NCBI GenBank assembly: GCA_021796055.1
Contig: JAJYOS010000074.1
Location: forward strand, 1-12,983
Direction: 5' to 3'
From: Bacteroidota bacterium
Lineage (GTDB): Bacteria > Bacteroidota > Kryptoniia > Kryptoniales > JAKASW01
Length of the DNA: 12,983 nucleotides
Shown: positions 6,640-12,983 of the stretch, piece by piece
How the letters are laid out: every line of letters starts with the position of its first letter
How positions within the stretch are numbered: position 1 is the first letter of the stretch
Translations under genes and position numbers: made by a program
The notes under the pieces: generated by a model
Seen by the model: only the letters and a program-made list of their open reading frames with translations
Databases searched by the model: none
What the model was told of the DNA's origin: nothing

Positions 6640-7884
6640 ATGATGCTGATCCGATTGGCGTGGCGTAGTTTGTGGCGGAACTGGAGAAGGTCGCTCATAG
6701 CGATGTCGGCGGTGATCTTCGCGATAATGCTGTCCATCATACAGCGCGGGATGCAATACGGTACGTACGCGGAGACAATCAGGACGGCGGTGCGTGCCTC
6801 CACCGGTTATCTCCAGATCCAGAAAGAGGGCTACAACAAGAACCCGACTCTTCAGAGAAGCTTCGTGATGACGCTGCAGATCGAAACGGCGCTGAGAGAC
6901 TCACCATCAATCGACGGAAGCTCTCCAAGAATAGAAGCCGATGCGCTTCTGAGCTATCGCGACCAGTCGTTTGGAGCCATGATAATGGGAGTGGCGCCGA
7001 AGTCGGAGAACGAAGTCACCGACTTTCCTGAGAAAATAAGAAGCGGGCGTTTCCTTTCTGCTGATTCAGCCGGCAGCGACAACATGGCCGCGGAAATCGT
7101 TGTCGGCGATAAGCTTCTCCAGAATCTCGGTGCCCGGGTTGGAGACTCGGTAGTCGTCCTGGCCCATGGATATGACGGGTTACTCGGTAACATGTTCGCG
7201 AAAATCGTCGGTACTTTCAGGACAGGTTCCAACGAATTCGACCGTATGGGCGTCTTCATGAACATCTCGGACCTGCAGAGTTTTCTCAGCATGGGGAACA
7301 GGATTAATGCCGTCGCAGTCTCGGTACGAAACCCAAACTATCTGGAGAATGCAGCGTACAGTCTCAACCGGGTTCTCAAGCCGCAAGGTCTGGTCGCCCT
7401 CACATGGCAGGACCTGCTGCCACAGTTGAAGCAGATGATCGATCTGGACAATTCCAGCGGGGTACTGTACATAATAATCCTTCTATTTGTGGTAGGCTTC
7501 GGTATACTGAACACGGTCCTCATGTCGATAACCGAACGGTTCAGGGAATATGGCGTAATGCTTTCTCTCGGCATGTCGCAGGAGAGGCTTGTAGAGGCCG
7601 TTGCGCTCGAGGTGTTCTTCATGCTCGTCATCGGATTCATAATCGGCAACGGGATAGGCGCTGCGGTGAATTCGTACTGGGTGAGCCACCCGATAGTACT
7701 CGGCGGGGACCTGGCGAAGCTTTACGAAGAGTATGGTTTTGCGCCGGTACTCGTGTCTTCGCTGTCATCCAAGGTCTTCCTGGATTCGAGCCTTACGATA
7801 TTCGGCATCTCGATGGTCTCGGCTGTATATCCGCTCTGGCGCGTACTGAGGCTTGAGCCACTCAAAGGAATAAGGCACACCTGA
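6640..7884 (+). CDS. FtsX/MacB-type ABC permease, type A, copy 2
   Basis: A 414-residue permease, paralogue of the one at 4052. TM1 lies at about 18-36, the periplasmic domain at about 40-270, and C-terminal TMs at about 274-296, 320-342 and 378-398. The shared features with copy 1 are easy to see: AWRSLWRN, RTAVRASTGYLQIQKEGYN, SSIDGSSPRI-like region (90-98), FRTGSNEFDRMG (194-204), SITERFREYGVMLSLGMS (296-313) and the ending LRLEPLKGIRHT. It carries a short insertion, SADSAGSDNMAAE (about 140-152), relative to copy 1. The ATG at 6640 (or the adjacent ATG at 6643) lacks a ribosome site, so expression may depend on translation of the preceding gene, which ends 42 bp upstream. Confidence 0.92.
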   Translation: MMLIRLAWRSLWRNWRRSLIAMSAVIFAIMLSIIQRGMQYGTYAETIRTAVRASTGYLQIQKEGYNKNPTLQRSFVMTLQIETALRDSPSIDGSSPRIEADALLSYRDQSFGAMIMGVAPKSENEVTDFPEKIRSGRFLSADSAGSDNMAAEIVVGDKLLQNLGARVGDSVVVLAHGYDGLLGNMFAKIVGTFRTGSNEFDRMGVFMNISDLQSFLSMGNRINAVAVSVRNPNYLENAAYSLNRVLKPQGLVALTWQDLLPQLKQMIDLDNSSGVLYIIILLFVVGFGILNTVLMSITERFREYGVMLSLGMSQERLVEAVALEVFFMLVIGFIIGNGIGAAVNSYWVSHPIVLGGDLAKLYEEYGFAPVLVSSLSSKVFLDSSLTIFGISMVSAVYPLWRVLRLEPLKGIRHT

Positions 7885-7895
7885 TGAGATTCGAA

Positions 7896-8004
7896 ATTTG
7901 TTTAGAGTTTAGAGTTTCGTGCTTAGAATTTCTTCCAGTGGCACACTGGATGGTTATCTGATGATAAGCAGGATTGCCTGGCGCAACATATTGCGGAACA
8001 AGAG
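7896..8004 (+). repeat. 109-bp near-identical block, copy 2 (leader and start of permease B2)
   Basis: Second copy of the block at 5301-5409, at a constant offset of 2595 bp with one mismatch. The offset equals the distance between the B1 and B2 start codons, so the block belongs to the tandem duplication or was homogenised later. Confidence 0.95.
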
Positions 8005-9175
8005 AAGGTCGTTCATCCTGATCATATCCATAATGATCGGTGTCATCGCCTTGCTGCTGACCGACGCCGTGTCGATCGGTATGATGCAGCAGATGCTGAC
8101 GAACCAGATCGGGGCTGACGCCGGGTATATACAAATTCACAAGAAGGGTTACCACGATGATCCCGCCCTCAAAAACTCCATCGCGAACACTGCGCCCGTT
8201 CGCGCAGCGCTGACGCGCGACGGCGGCTCCACTTCCTTTTCTGAACGGCTCCGCACTTTTGGCCTCGTAAGCAGCGCCTACAATTCTTCCGGAGTTTCGA
8301 TAGTCGGAATAATCCCCAGGGAAGAAGAGCGCATTACAACCGTACACGATTACATCGTGAAAGGGCATTACTTGTCGAATAACCCCGGCGACGTCATAGT
8401 CAGTACTGCCACGGCGGAGAAACTCAAGGTCGGGTTGGGAGACAAGGTAGTGATAATGGCCTCCCGGATCGGCGGGAGTGTCGGCTCGGAAGCCTGTCGC
8501 GTCGTCGGGCTCTTCGAGACCTTCGATTCCGGTTTCGACCAGACACACGTCTACATTCCGCTTCCAACAGCGCAACAGATGCTCGGCGCCGCAGGCAGAG
8601 TCACGGAATTCGTCGTCAATCCGGTTAGCCCTAAAATGACAGACACAATTGCTCAGCGTCTCAGGACCGGGCTTTCTCCCGATTTCGAAGTGCTGACTTA
8701 CAAAGAGATGCTTCCCCTTCTCGTAATGCAGATCCAGCTGTACGATCAAACCATCTATATCTTCTACGCCATAATAGCCATAGCGCTGATCTTCGGCATA
8801 ATAAACACAATGCTGATGGCGGTGATGGAACGGACACACGAGTTCGGAGTAGACATGGCGATCGGCATGTCCAACAGGCGCATATTCAGGATGATCCTTA
8901 CGGAAGCGTTTTTCCTCGGTTCAATCGGCACTATTGTCGGTCTGGTAATTTCCTTCACAATTTATATCCCGCTCTCGCATACAGGCTGGAACCTGGCGAT
9001 GTTTTCAGAAAGCCTGAAGTCCATCGGCGCCGGGACTATAATTTACCCTGTTATGAAGGCGTCTTCGCTCATAAACACTGTAGTGATAATTCCGCTCGCC
9101 GCGGTCGCCGGTTCAGTTTACCCTGCGATGAGGGCGACAAAGCTGCAGCCCGTTGAGGCAATCAGGTCAAACTGA
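7961..9175 (+). CDS. FtsX/MacB-type ABC permease, type B, copy 2
   Basis: A 404-residue permease, paralogue of the one at 5366; by eye roughly two thirds of residues match. TM1 is at about 17-36, the periplasmic domain at about 40-258, and C-terminal TMs at about 264-287, 313-336 and 370-390. It keeps MAVMERTHEFGVDMAIGMS (286-304) and ends LQPVEAIRSN. It is 6 residues shorter than B1, mainly around residues 230-240. The upstream GTG at 7919 would add the same 14 residues as in B1 and was rejected for the same reason. With A2 it probably forms the second permease heterodimer of the locus. Confidence 0.92.
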   Translation: MISRIAWRNILRNKRRSFILIISIMIGVIALLLTDAVSIGMMQQMLTNQIGADAGYIQIHKKGYHDDPALKNSIANTAPVRAALTRDGGSTSFSERLRTFGLVSSAYNSSGVSIVGIIPREEERITTVHDYIVKGHYLSNNPGDVIVSTATAEKLKVGLGDKVVIMASRIGGSVGSEACRVVGLFETFDSGFDQTHVYIPLPTAQQMLGAAGRVTEFVVNPVSPKMTDTIAQRLRTGLSPDFEVLTYKEMLPLLVMQIQLYDQTIYIFYAIIAIALIFGIINTMLMAVMERTHEFGVDMAIGMSNRRIFRMILTEAFFLGSIGTIVGLVISFTIYIPLSHTGWNLAMFSESLKSIGAGTIIYPVMKASSLINTVVIIPLAAVAGSVYPAMRATKLQPVEAIRSN

Positions 9176-9194
9176 GAGAGGATATAATTGCGGG

Positions 9195-9335
9195 ATGACG
9201 GATTCGCGGTGGCACGGGTTTTTAGACAACCGGATTAACGAGTTGGCATATAGATTTGACAAATGGAATACGAACGCAGATTCAACAAGGCGGAAGCTGT
9301 CCGCCGAATGCCGAGAAGGAGTAATTGAAGCATGA
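9195..9335 (+). CDS. Possible 46-residue protein coupled to the ATPase gene
   Basis: An open frame from the ATG at 9195 to a TGA at 9333-9335 overlaps the ATPase start as ATGA. It encodes a polar, charged peptide (MTDSRWHGFLDNRINELAYR...) with no TM segment and no recognised family. A GAGAGAGG tract lies upstream but 13 nt from the ATG, longer than ideal. It fills almost the whole 156-bp gap between permease B2 and the ATPase. It may be a real small protein, a translation-coupling leader for the ATPase, or chance. Residues 32-37 overlap a GGCGGA/TCCGCC hairpin (9289-9305) just before the ATPase ribosome site. Confidence 0.35.
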   Translation: MTDSRWHGFLDNRINELAYRFDKWNTNADSTRRKLSAECREGVIEA

Positions 9336-10039
9336 ATACGAATGGGAGCACATCCGAAATCGTCCGCGTCGAGAACGTAAGGAAGATATACAGCGACAAC
9401 GGTGTACCGGTCGACGCGCTGCGAGGAATCAATCTCACCGTGTCGCCGGGAGACTTCTCTGTCATCGCCGGGCCGTCCGGATCGGGTAAAACGACTCTCC
9501 TGAATGTTATCGGGACGCTCGATAAGCCGACGGAGGGAAAAGTCTTTCTGGACGGCGAAGACGTGTCATCAAAGTCGAGGCGCGAGCTTGCAGATATCCG
9601 CCTGAGGAAAATAGGTTTCGTCTTCCAGGCATACAACCTGAACCCCGTCCTCAGCGCCCTGGAAAATGTGGAGTTCACGATGATGCTCCGCGGAATTGAC
9701 GCGGCCGAAAGGAAACGCAGGGGGCTCGCGCTCCTGGAGGAGCTCGGCATCGTGGAACTCGCCAACAAGCGTCCGAACGAGATGAGCGGCGGCCAGCAGC
9801 AGCGTGTAGCCATCGCAAGGGCCGTTTCCAACGACCCAAGGCTGGTACTTGCGGACGAACCGACGGCCAACCTCGACTCCGAAACAGCCGTGAAACTGCT
9901 CGAGCTGATGGAGAGACTCAACCACCATGATGGGATAACGTTTGTCTTCTCTTCGCACGACCCGCAGGTAATCGAGCGGGCACATCGGCTTCTGATTCTG
10001 AAAGATGGACAGATCGTTACTGACAAGGTCAACGTGTAG
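9332..10039 (+). CDS. ABC transporter ATP-binding protein, LolD/MacB/FtsE type
   Basis: A 235-residue complete ABC ATPase of normal length for the LolD/MacB/FtsE class. Motifs in order: aromatic Y20 (A-loop), Walker A GPSGSGKTT (47-55), Q-loop Q99 in FVFQAYNL, signature MSGGQQQR (151-158), Walker B LVLADEP with catalytic E176, D-loop NLD (180-182) and H-loop H209 in SSHDP. The ATG at 9332 has a good AAGGAG site (9316-9321, 10-nt spacer), preceded by a small hairpin at 9289-9305 that could modulate access. It is the only ATPase of the plus-strand locus, so it presumably energises the A/B permeases from the cytoplasmic face. Two ATPase copies per heterodimer would be expected from family knowledge. 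Confidence 0.96.
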   Translation: MNTNGSTSEIVRVENVRKIYSDNGVPVDALRGINLTVSPGDFSVIAGPSGSGKTTLLNVIGTLDKPTEGKVFLDGEDVSSKSRRELADIRLRKIGFVFQAYNLNPVLSALENVEFTMMLRGIDAAERKRRGLALLEELGIVELANKRPNEMSGGQQQRVAIARAVSNDPRLVLADEPTANLDSETAVKLLELMERLNHHDGITFVFSSHDPQVIERAHRLLILKDGQIVTDKVNV

Positions 10040-10083
10040 TGAATCGGAATTACGGAATAGCAGAATGATGGGGGATTGGATCG

Positions 10084-11355
10084 ATGGATAAATGGATTCG
10101 TAAACTAAGTGTTCCGCACCGCGTGTTCCGCTTTCCATCCTCCGTGTTCTCTTCTCCGTGTTCCGTTTCCCGATCTCCCTTTTCCGTGTCCCCTCTTCCG
10201 CTCATAACAATCGCATTCCTTTTAGTAACCTCCACCGCCCCGGCTCAGACCTCCCTTTGGCCGGGGACCGACCTGAATTTCTCCGGCTACGTAATGGAGA
10301 TGCCTGTCAGCGAGAATATTCAGCCGACGCTCGCACAGATCACGGGCGTGTCGCGTTCCGAATTTTCAAATCTTGTAAGGCTCAGGCTTCGCCCGACGCT
10401 CCATATAGGCGACAACACAAAAATAGGATTAGCCTACGAGATTGACGGCCTCTATTATTCTCAGAATGTCTCATTCGGCCTCGGTTCGACGACTCCACTT
10501 CGGCAGGTCGTCAGCCTGCGCTGGCAGCCCATTGACAGAAAGCACGCGACGATCTCCGACTACATCGACAGGCTCTATCTTGACCAGGAGTTTTCGTTCG
10601 GAACACTGGTTATCGGAAGACAGCGGATAAGCTGGGGAACCGGGCGAGTCTGGAACCCGACCGACATATTTAACCCGATTAATCCCGCAGACTTCGGGAA
10701 GGTAGAGAAAGACGGCGCCGACGCCGCCTCGATGAAGTTCTATCTCGGCCAGCTGACGGACCTGCAGTTCGTCTACAATGCCGAATACCATTTCAAGTCT
10801 TCTAACTACGCGGCGAGGTTCAGGACAAACATCCTCGGTTACGACCTCGCCGTACTAGCGGGTTCGCTCGACAGGAGGTTGATTACCGGCGGCGACTTTG
10901 CCGGAAACGTCTGGACGGCGGGGATACGAGGCGAGGCCCTCGTGTCCCAGGATCCTTCGAAGTCAGGCGGATATTACATAAGATGGATACTCGGAATGGA
11001 CTACCAGTTCACCGACAAGCTGTACGCGCTTTTCGAGTACTATCACAACGGCCAGGGCACGCTGAACAGACTCGACTACGATCTTACCGGACTTTATGAG
11101 GGAAGAATACTCAATCTGGCGAAGGACTATCTGGCGCTCGGCGCAACATACCAGATGACTCCGCTCGTCACTGTAACGCTCTCGTCGGTCTCGAATTTCA
11201 GCGACGGGAGCGGCTATCTTGCCGGCACCGTAAGCTACTCGGCCAGCGACAATACTTCGCTTGCGCTCGGCTCCCTCTATGCCTACGGGAAGACTTTTAC
11301 AGAATACTGGTATTATCCGCAGGCGTACTACCTGAAATTGGAAACGTACTTCTGA
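10084..11355 (+). CDS. Predicted outer-membrane beta-barrel protein
   Basis: A 423-residue exported protein. A signal-type hydrophobic segment (LITIAFLLVTSTAPAQ, 40-55) is followed by alternating amphipathic strands rich in Y, F and G. The last residues (YYLKLETYF) end in an aromatic strand like the BAM recognition signal of outer-membrane proteins. The region GRQRISWGTGRVWNPTDIFN (178-197) and the following NPADFGKVEKDGADA recall DUF1302-like or related porin-like proteins that pair with LolA-fold proteins, but the family assignment is uncertain. The first 39 residues come from a pyrimidine-rich repeat and may not be made; GTG codons at residues 14, 21 and 35 are alternative starts. The ATG has GGGGGA 8 nt upstream. 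As last gene of the locus it probably supplies the outer-membrane component. Confidence 0.8.
   Translation: MDKWIRKLSVPHRVFRFPSSVFSSPCSVSRSPFSVSPLPLITIAFLLVTSTAPAQTSLWPGTDLNFSGYVMEMPVSENIQPTLAQITGVSRSEFSNLVRLRLRPTLHIGDNTKIGLAYEIDGLYYSQNVSFGLGSTTPLRQVVSLRWQPIDRKHATISDYIDRLYLDQEFSFGTLVIGRQRISWGTGRVWNPTDIFNPINPADFGKVEKDGADAASMKFYLGQLTDLQFVYNAEYHFKSSNYAARFRTNILGYDLAVLAGSLDRRLITGGDFAGNVWTAGIRGEALVSQDPSKSGGYYIRWILGMDYQFTDKLYALFEYYHNGQGTLNRLDYDLTGLYEGRILNLAKDYLALGATYQMTPLVTVTLSSVSNFSDGSGYLAGTVSYSASDNTSLALGSLYAYGKTFTEYWYYPQAYYLKLETYF
10109..10200. repeat. Degenerate GTGTTCCG pyrimidine-rich repeat at the 5' end of the beta-barrel gene
   Basis: GTGTTCCG, GTGTTCCG, GTGTTCTC, GTGTTCCG and GTGTCCCC units recur with TTTCC/CTCTTCC fillers; the other strand reads as CGGAACACGG/GGAAAC purine words. 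It is a low-complexity spacer repeat that is here in frame with the gene and encodes Ser/Pro/Phe/Val-rich sequence ahead of the signal helix. Confidence 0.65.
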
Positions 11356-11429
11356 GTATCGAGGGTCCCTTCTTCATCTGCAGCCTGCAAACCATAAATC
11401 GGAATGCGAACCGCATCACGCCCTTTCGC

Positions 11430-12593
11430 CTATCTTAGTTTTCTTGACCCCGTCGATGGCGACGAAGAGGAATCTCCTATACCTTTTCTGCGAAAGATCC
11501 GGCGGCCCGTGCTGTCCGGGTCGCGCGATCTTCGGGGCTTCGTTTCCTTCACCGTCCATCCGTCGCCGTCGTCAACAAGCGAAATATCCGGCGACAGTCC
11601 GAGCAAAGTACGTTTGAACCTCAGCCTCTCTCCGCTCTCCATCGGGACCGGGCGGTCTTCTACGATATCGTAGGGAATTATATCGATCTGGACCGCACCG
11701 TCTCGGAATGTAAGGCCGGCAATTATTCCCCTCCTGGCATCGCGGTCATGCTGGTCGAAGATAAGATTCCCGAGACTGAACAGTATCGGTCTTCCCCTGT
11801 AATACCGTATCGACTCGACGACATGAGGATGGTGGCCGATGATCATGTCGGCGCCGGCGGCGGTAAGCTTCCCGGCAATCTCTTCCTGCTCCTGCGAAGG
11901 GAACCGTCGATACTCCGTCCCCCAGTGAAGGTAACATATGACAAACGCGGACGGGGTGTCGTGCTTAAACGCCGTAATGCTCTTCAGGAAAAGAGTATCG
12001 AGGCAATACCAAACGTTGGGCGATCCCATGACGAGGCCCAGCGCCGCGAAGACCGCGACCCTTCTGCCGTTCAGGACTAACTCTGCCGGACGGCAGATGG
12101 AATCCTTCACCGACTTCAGACCCAGCGGGACTATTCCGTTTTTCTCCAGGACCCTGTAAGTGTCACCAGCTCCTTTGACAGTCTGGTCGTCGATGTGATT
12201 GTTGGCGAGCGACGCGTGAGTGATGCCGGCGGCGGTCAGGATTCCGATGTAACCGGTGTCGGCCCTGAAAGAGTACGGCTTGTTTGGCGGGTACGACAGC
12301 GGCGTAAGTGGACATTCGAGATTTATGAATCTGTATTTATAACGGCTGAGCGCAGGTCGGATCTTCTCAAAGAGGAACGCTTCCCCTTTCTTCCTGATCA
12401 TGCCGTTAACGCCCCTCGCGAGCATCACGTCGCCGGCGAAGCAAACCCGGACCGTGTCTCTCGATTGAGAATAACTTCCGGCCGGCTCCATGCATATGCC
12501 CGCCACAAACGCGGTAAGAAACACGATGCTCGATACAAGCCTGCACTTCGCCACCTGCCGTTCCGCAACCGCGCCCGACATTCCGTGTGTCAT
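11430..12593 (-). CDS. CapA-family (PGA_cap) metallophosphatase-like protein
   Basis: A 387-residue protein of the CapA/PgsA (bacterial capsule synthesis, PGA_cap) family. A signal or anchor helix lies near residues 18-36 (LVSSIVFLTAFVAGICMEPA). The conserved motifs appear in order: FAGDVMLARGV (52-62), INLECPLT (90-97), LANNHIDD (129-136), YLHWGTEY (221-228), IIGHHPHVVE (251-260) and ILFSLGNLIFDQ (270-281). These are the metal-binding positions of the calcineurin-like fold. Family members are linked to poly-gamma-glutamate or capsule production, but many, like this one without capB/capC neighbours, have no assigned role. The C-terminal tail after about residue 350 is Arg/Ser-rich and probably disordered. 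The ATG at 12593 has only a weak GGGA upstream; M5 is an alternative. It converges on the beta-barrel gene with a 74-bp gap that contains no clear terminator, only a short ATGCG/CGCAT hairpin near 11404-11416. Confidence 0.93.
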   Translation of the reverse strand: MTHGMSGAVAERQVAKCRLVSSIVFLTAFVAGICMEPAGSYSQSRDTVRVCFAGDVMLARGVNGMIRKKGEAFLFEKIRPALSRYKYRFINLECPLTPLSYPPNKPYSFRADTGYIGILTAAGITHASLANNHIDDQTVKGAGDTYRVLEKNGIVPLGLKSVKDSICRPAELVLNGRRVAVFAALGLVMGSPNVWYCLDTLFLKSITAFKHDTPSAFVICYLHWGTEYRRFPSQEQEEIAGKLTAAGADMIIGHHPHVVESIRYYRGRPILFSLGNLIFDQHDRDARRGIIAGLTFRDGAVQIDIIPYDIVEDRPVPMESGERLRFKRTLLGLSPDISLVDDGDGWTVKETKPRRSRDPDSTGRRIFRRKGIGDSSSSPSTGSRKLR

Positions 12594-12617
12594 TCAATTA
12601 TCCCATTGTTGAAGAAC

Positions 12618-12638
12618 AACTTCCCGTCCCGGGAAGTT
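12618..12638. other. Perfect 9-bp stem hairpin upstream of the CapA-family gene
   Basis: AACTTCCCG (12618-12626) pairs with CGGGAAGTT (12630-12638) around the loop TCC. It lies 25 bp upstream of the minus-strand start codon, inside its probable leader. On either strand no long U-run follows, so a leader structure or protein-binding site is as likely as a terminator. Confidence 0.45.
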
Positions 12639-12736
12639 TAGCCCGTCGCGCAATCAAATACAAATTTCAGACGCAGTCGAAATGCCCCCCGCTCCTCTTT
12701 TACTTCCGCCACTTCTCACTCTGCTTTTCAAATTCT

Positions 12737-12983
12737 TCAAGAGAAGATGGACGCACTTTCAAAGGGTGAACTGGATAAGGATTTACCGTTTCTATCGCTG
12801 TTCCTTACCCTGCACTGCAGAAGCGACACTCCCGCGGGAATATGGGTTAATTCATCCGGGATAAGTCTGAATTTCAACCGCAAACGGTGGGACCATCCCT
12901 CGCTCACAGGGACCTCGCGGAGCTTCATCGGGAAGGTCTGAGTTACTTCTGCAAGGTACCTGGATTCACGGCATGAGGTCGCA
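12737..12983 (-). CDS. Open frame entering from the right edge, doubtful 3' gene end
   Basis: On the minus strand one frame stays open for 81 codons from the window edge to a TGA at 12739-12737, while the other two minus frames have early stops. It reads ...FPMKLREVPVSEGWSHRLRLKFRLIPDELTHIPAGVSLLQ... and ends in a Ser-rich tail. No family is recognised. It would lie 5' of, and in the same direction as, the CapA-family gene. A plus-strand frame (12747-12941) is also open over much of the same stretch, so coding is uncertain. Nothing else is seen between 12639 and 12983. Confidence 0.25.
   Translation of the reverse strand, partial: ATSCRESRYLAEVTQTFPMKLREVPVSEGWSHRLRLKFRLIPDELTHIPAGVSLLQCRVRNSDRNGKSLSSSPFESASIFS

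Noticed and set aside
9256..9284. TTGACA box upstream of the ATPase as a promoter
   Set aside because: The hexamer at the right distance is GATTCA, a poor -10 match, and the box lies within a co-directional operon.
9235..10032. Antisense 265-codon ORF over the ATPase gene
   Set aside because: It is the mirror of a well-supported ABC ATPase; the product is Ser/Arg-rich low complexity typical of an antisense shadow.
12747..12941. Plus-strand 64-codon ORF near the right edge
   Set aside because: No family features, no clear ribosome site, and overlapped by an equally open minus-strand frame.

Overview
The window looks like chromosomal DNA of a Gram-negative, diderm bacterium. It carries a LolA-fold periplasmic protein with a signal peptide, a predicted outer-membrane beta-barrel ending in an aromatic C-terminal strand, and LolCDE/MacB-type transporter subunits. 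Base composition is moderate. Several spacers hold palindromic or word-like repeats of a kind I associate with the Bacteroidota/FCB part of the tree. That placement is an inference, and no rRNA or other phylogenetic marker is present.

Left part (1-1813). A minus-strand cluster reads leftwards: an integral-membrane protein with an HEGGH metallopeptidase-like motif (662-1195), a Dabb-domain protein (348-656) and the N-terminal third of an ABC-2 type ATPase cut by the window edge (1-274). A plus-strand bacteriohemerythrin (1406-1813) is divergent from them. The 1814-2282 spacer has no convincing gene. It holds a small structured element and a 121-bp non-autonomous transposable element with GTAA-starting inverted ends and an exact 8-bp target duplication, which fits an IS66-type MITE.

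Central part (2283-11355). A long co-directional locus contains: a TetR regulator with a perfect 14-bp palindrome over its own probable promoter; a LolA-like outer-membrane lipoprotein-sorting protein overlapping it by ATGA; a 200-bp array of tri-loop hairpins; four FtsX/MacB-type permeases in the order A1-B1-A2-B2; a possible 46-codon ORF; one LolD/MacB/FtsE-like ATPase; and an outer-membrane beta-barrel protein. A1 resembles A2 and B1 resembles B2, so the permease pair arose by tandem duplication. One ATPase may therefore serve two alternative permease heterodimers. I infer an ABC-powered export or sorting route from the inner membrane through a LolA-fold carrier to an outer-membrane barrel. 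It parallels the RND/DUF1329/DUF1302 type of cluster but uses an ABC motor. This is the most interesting unit in the window, and its substrate is unknown. The 65 bp before B1 and B2 plus the first 44 bp of each gene are 108/109 identical, although the genes otherwise differ widely.

Right part (11430-12983). A minus-strand CapA-family (PGA_cap) metallophosphatase-like protein converges on the beta-barrel gene. Upstream of it are a strong hairpin and an open minus-strand frame of doubtful coding status running in from the window edge.
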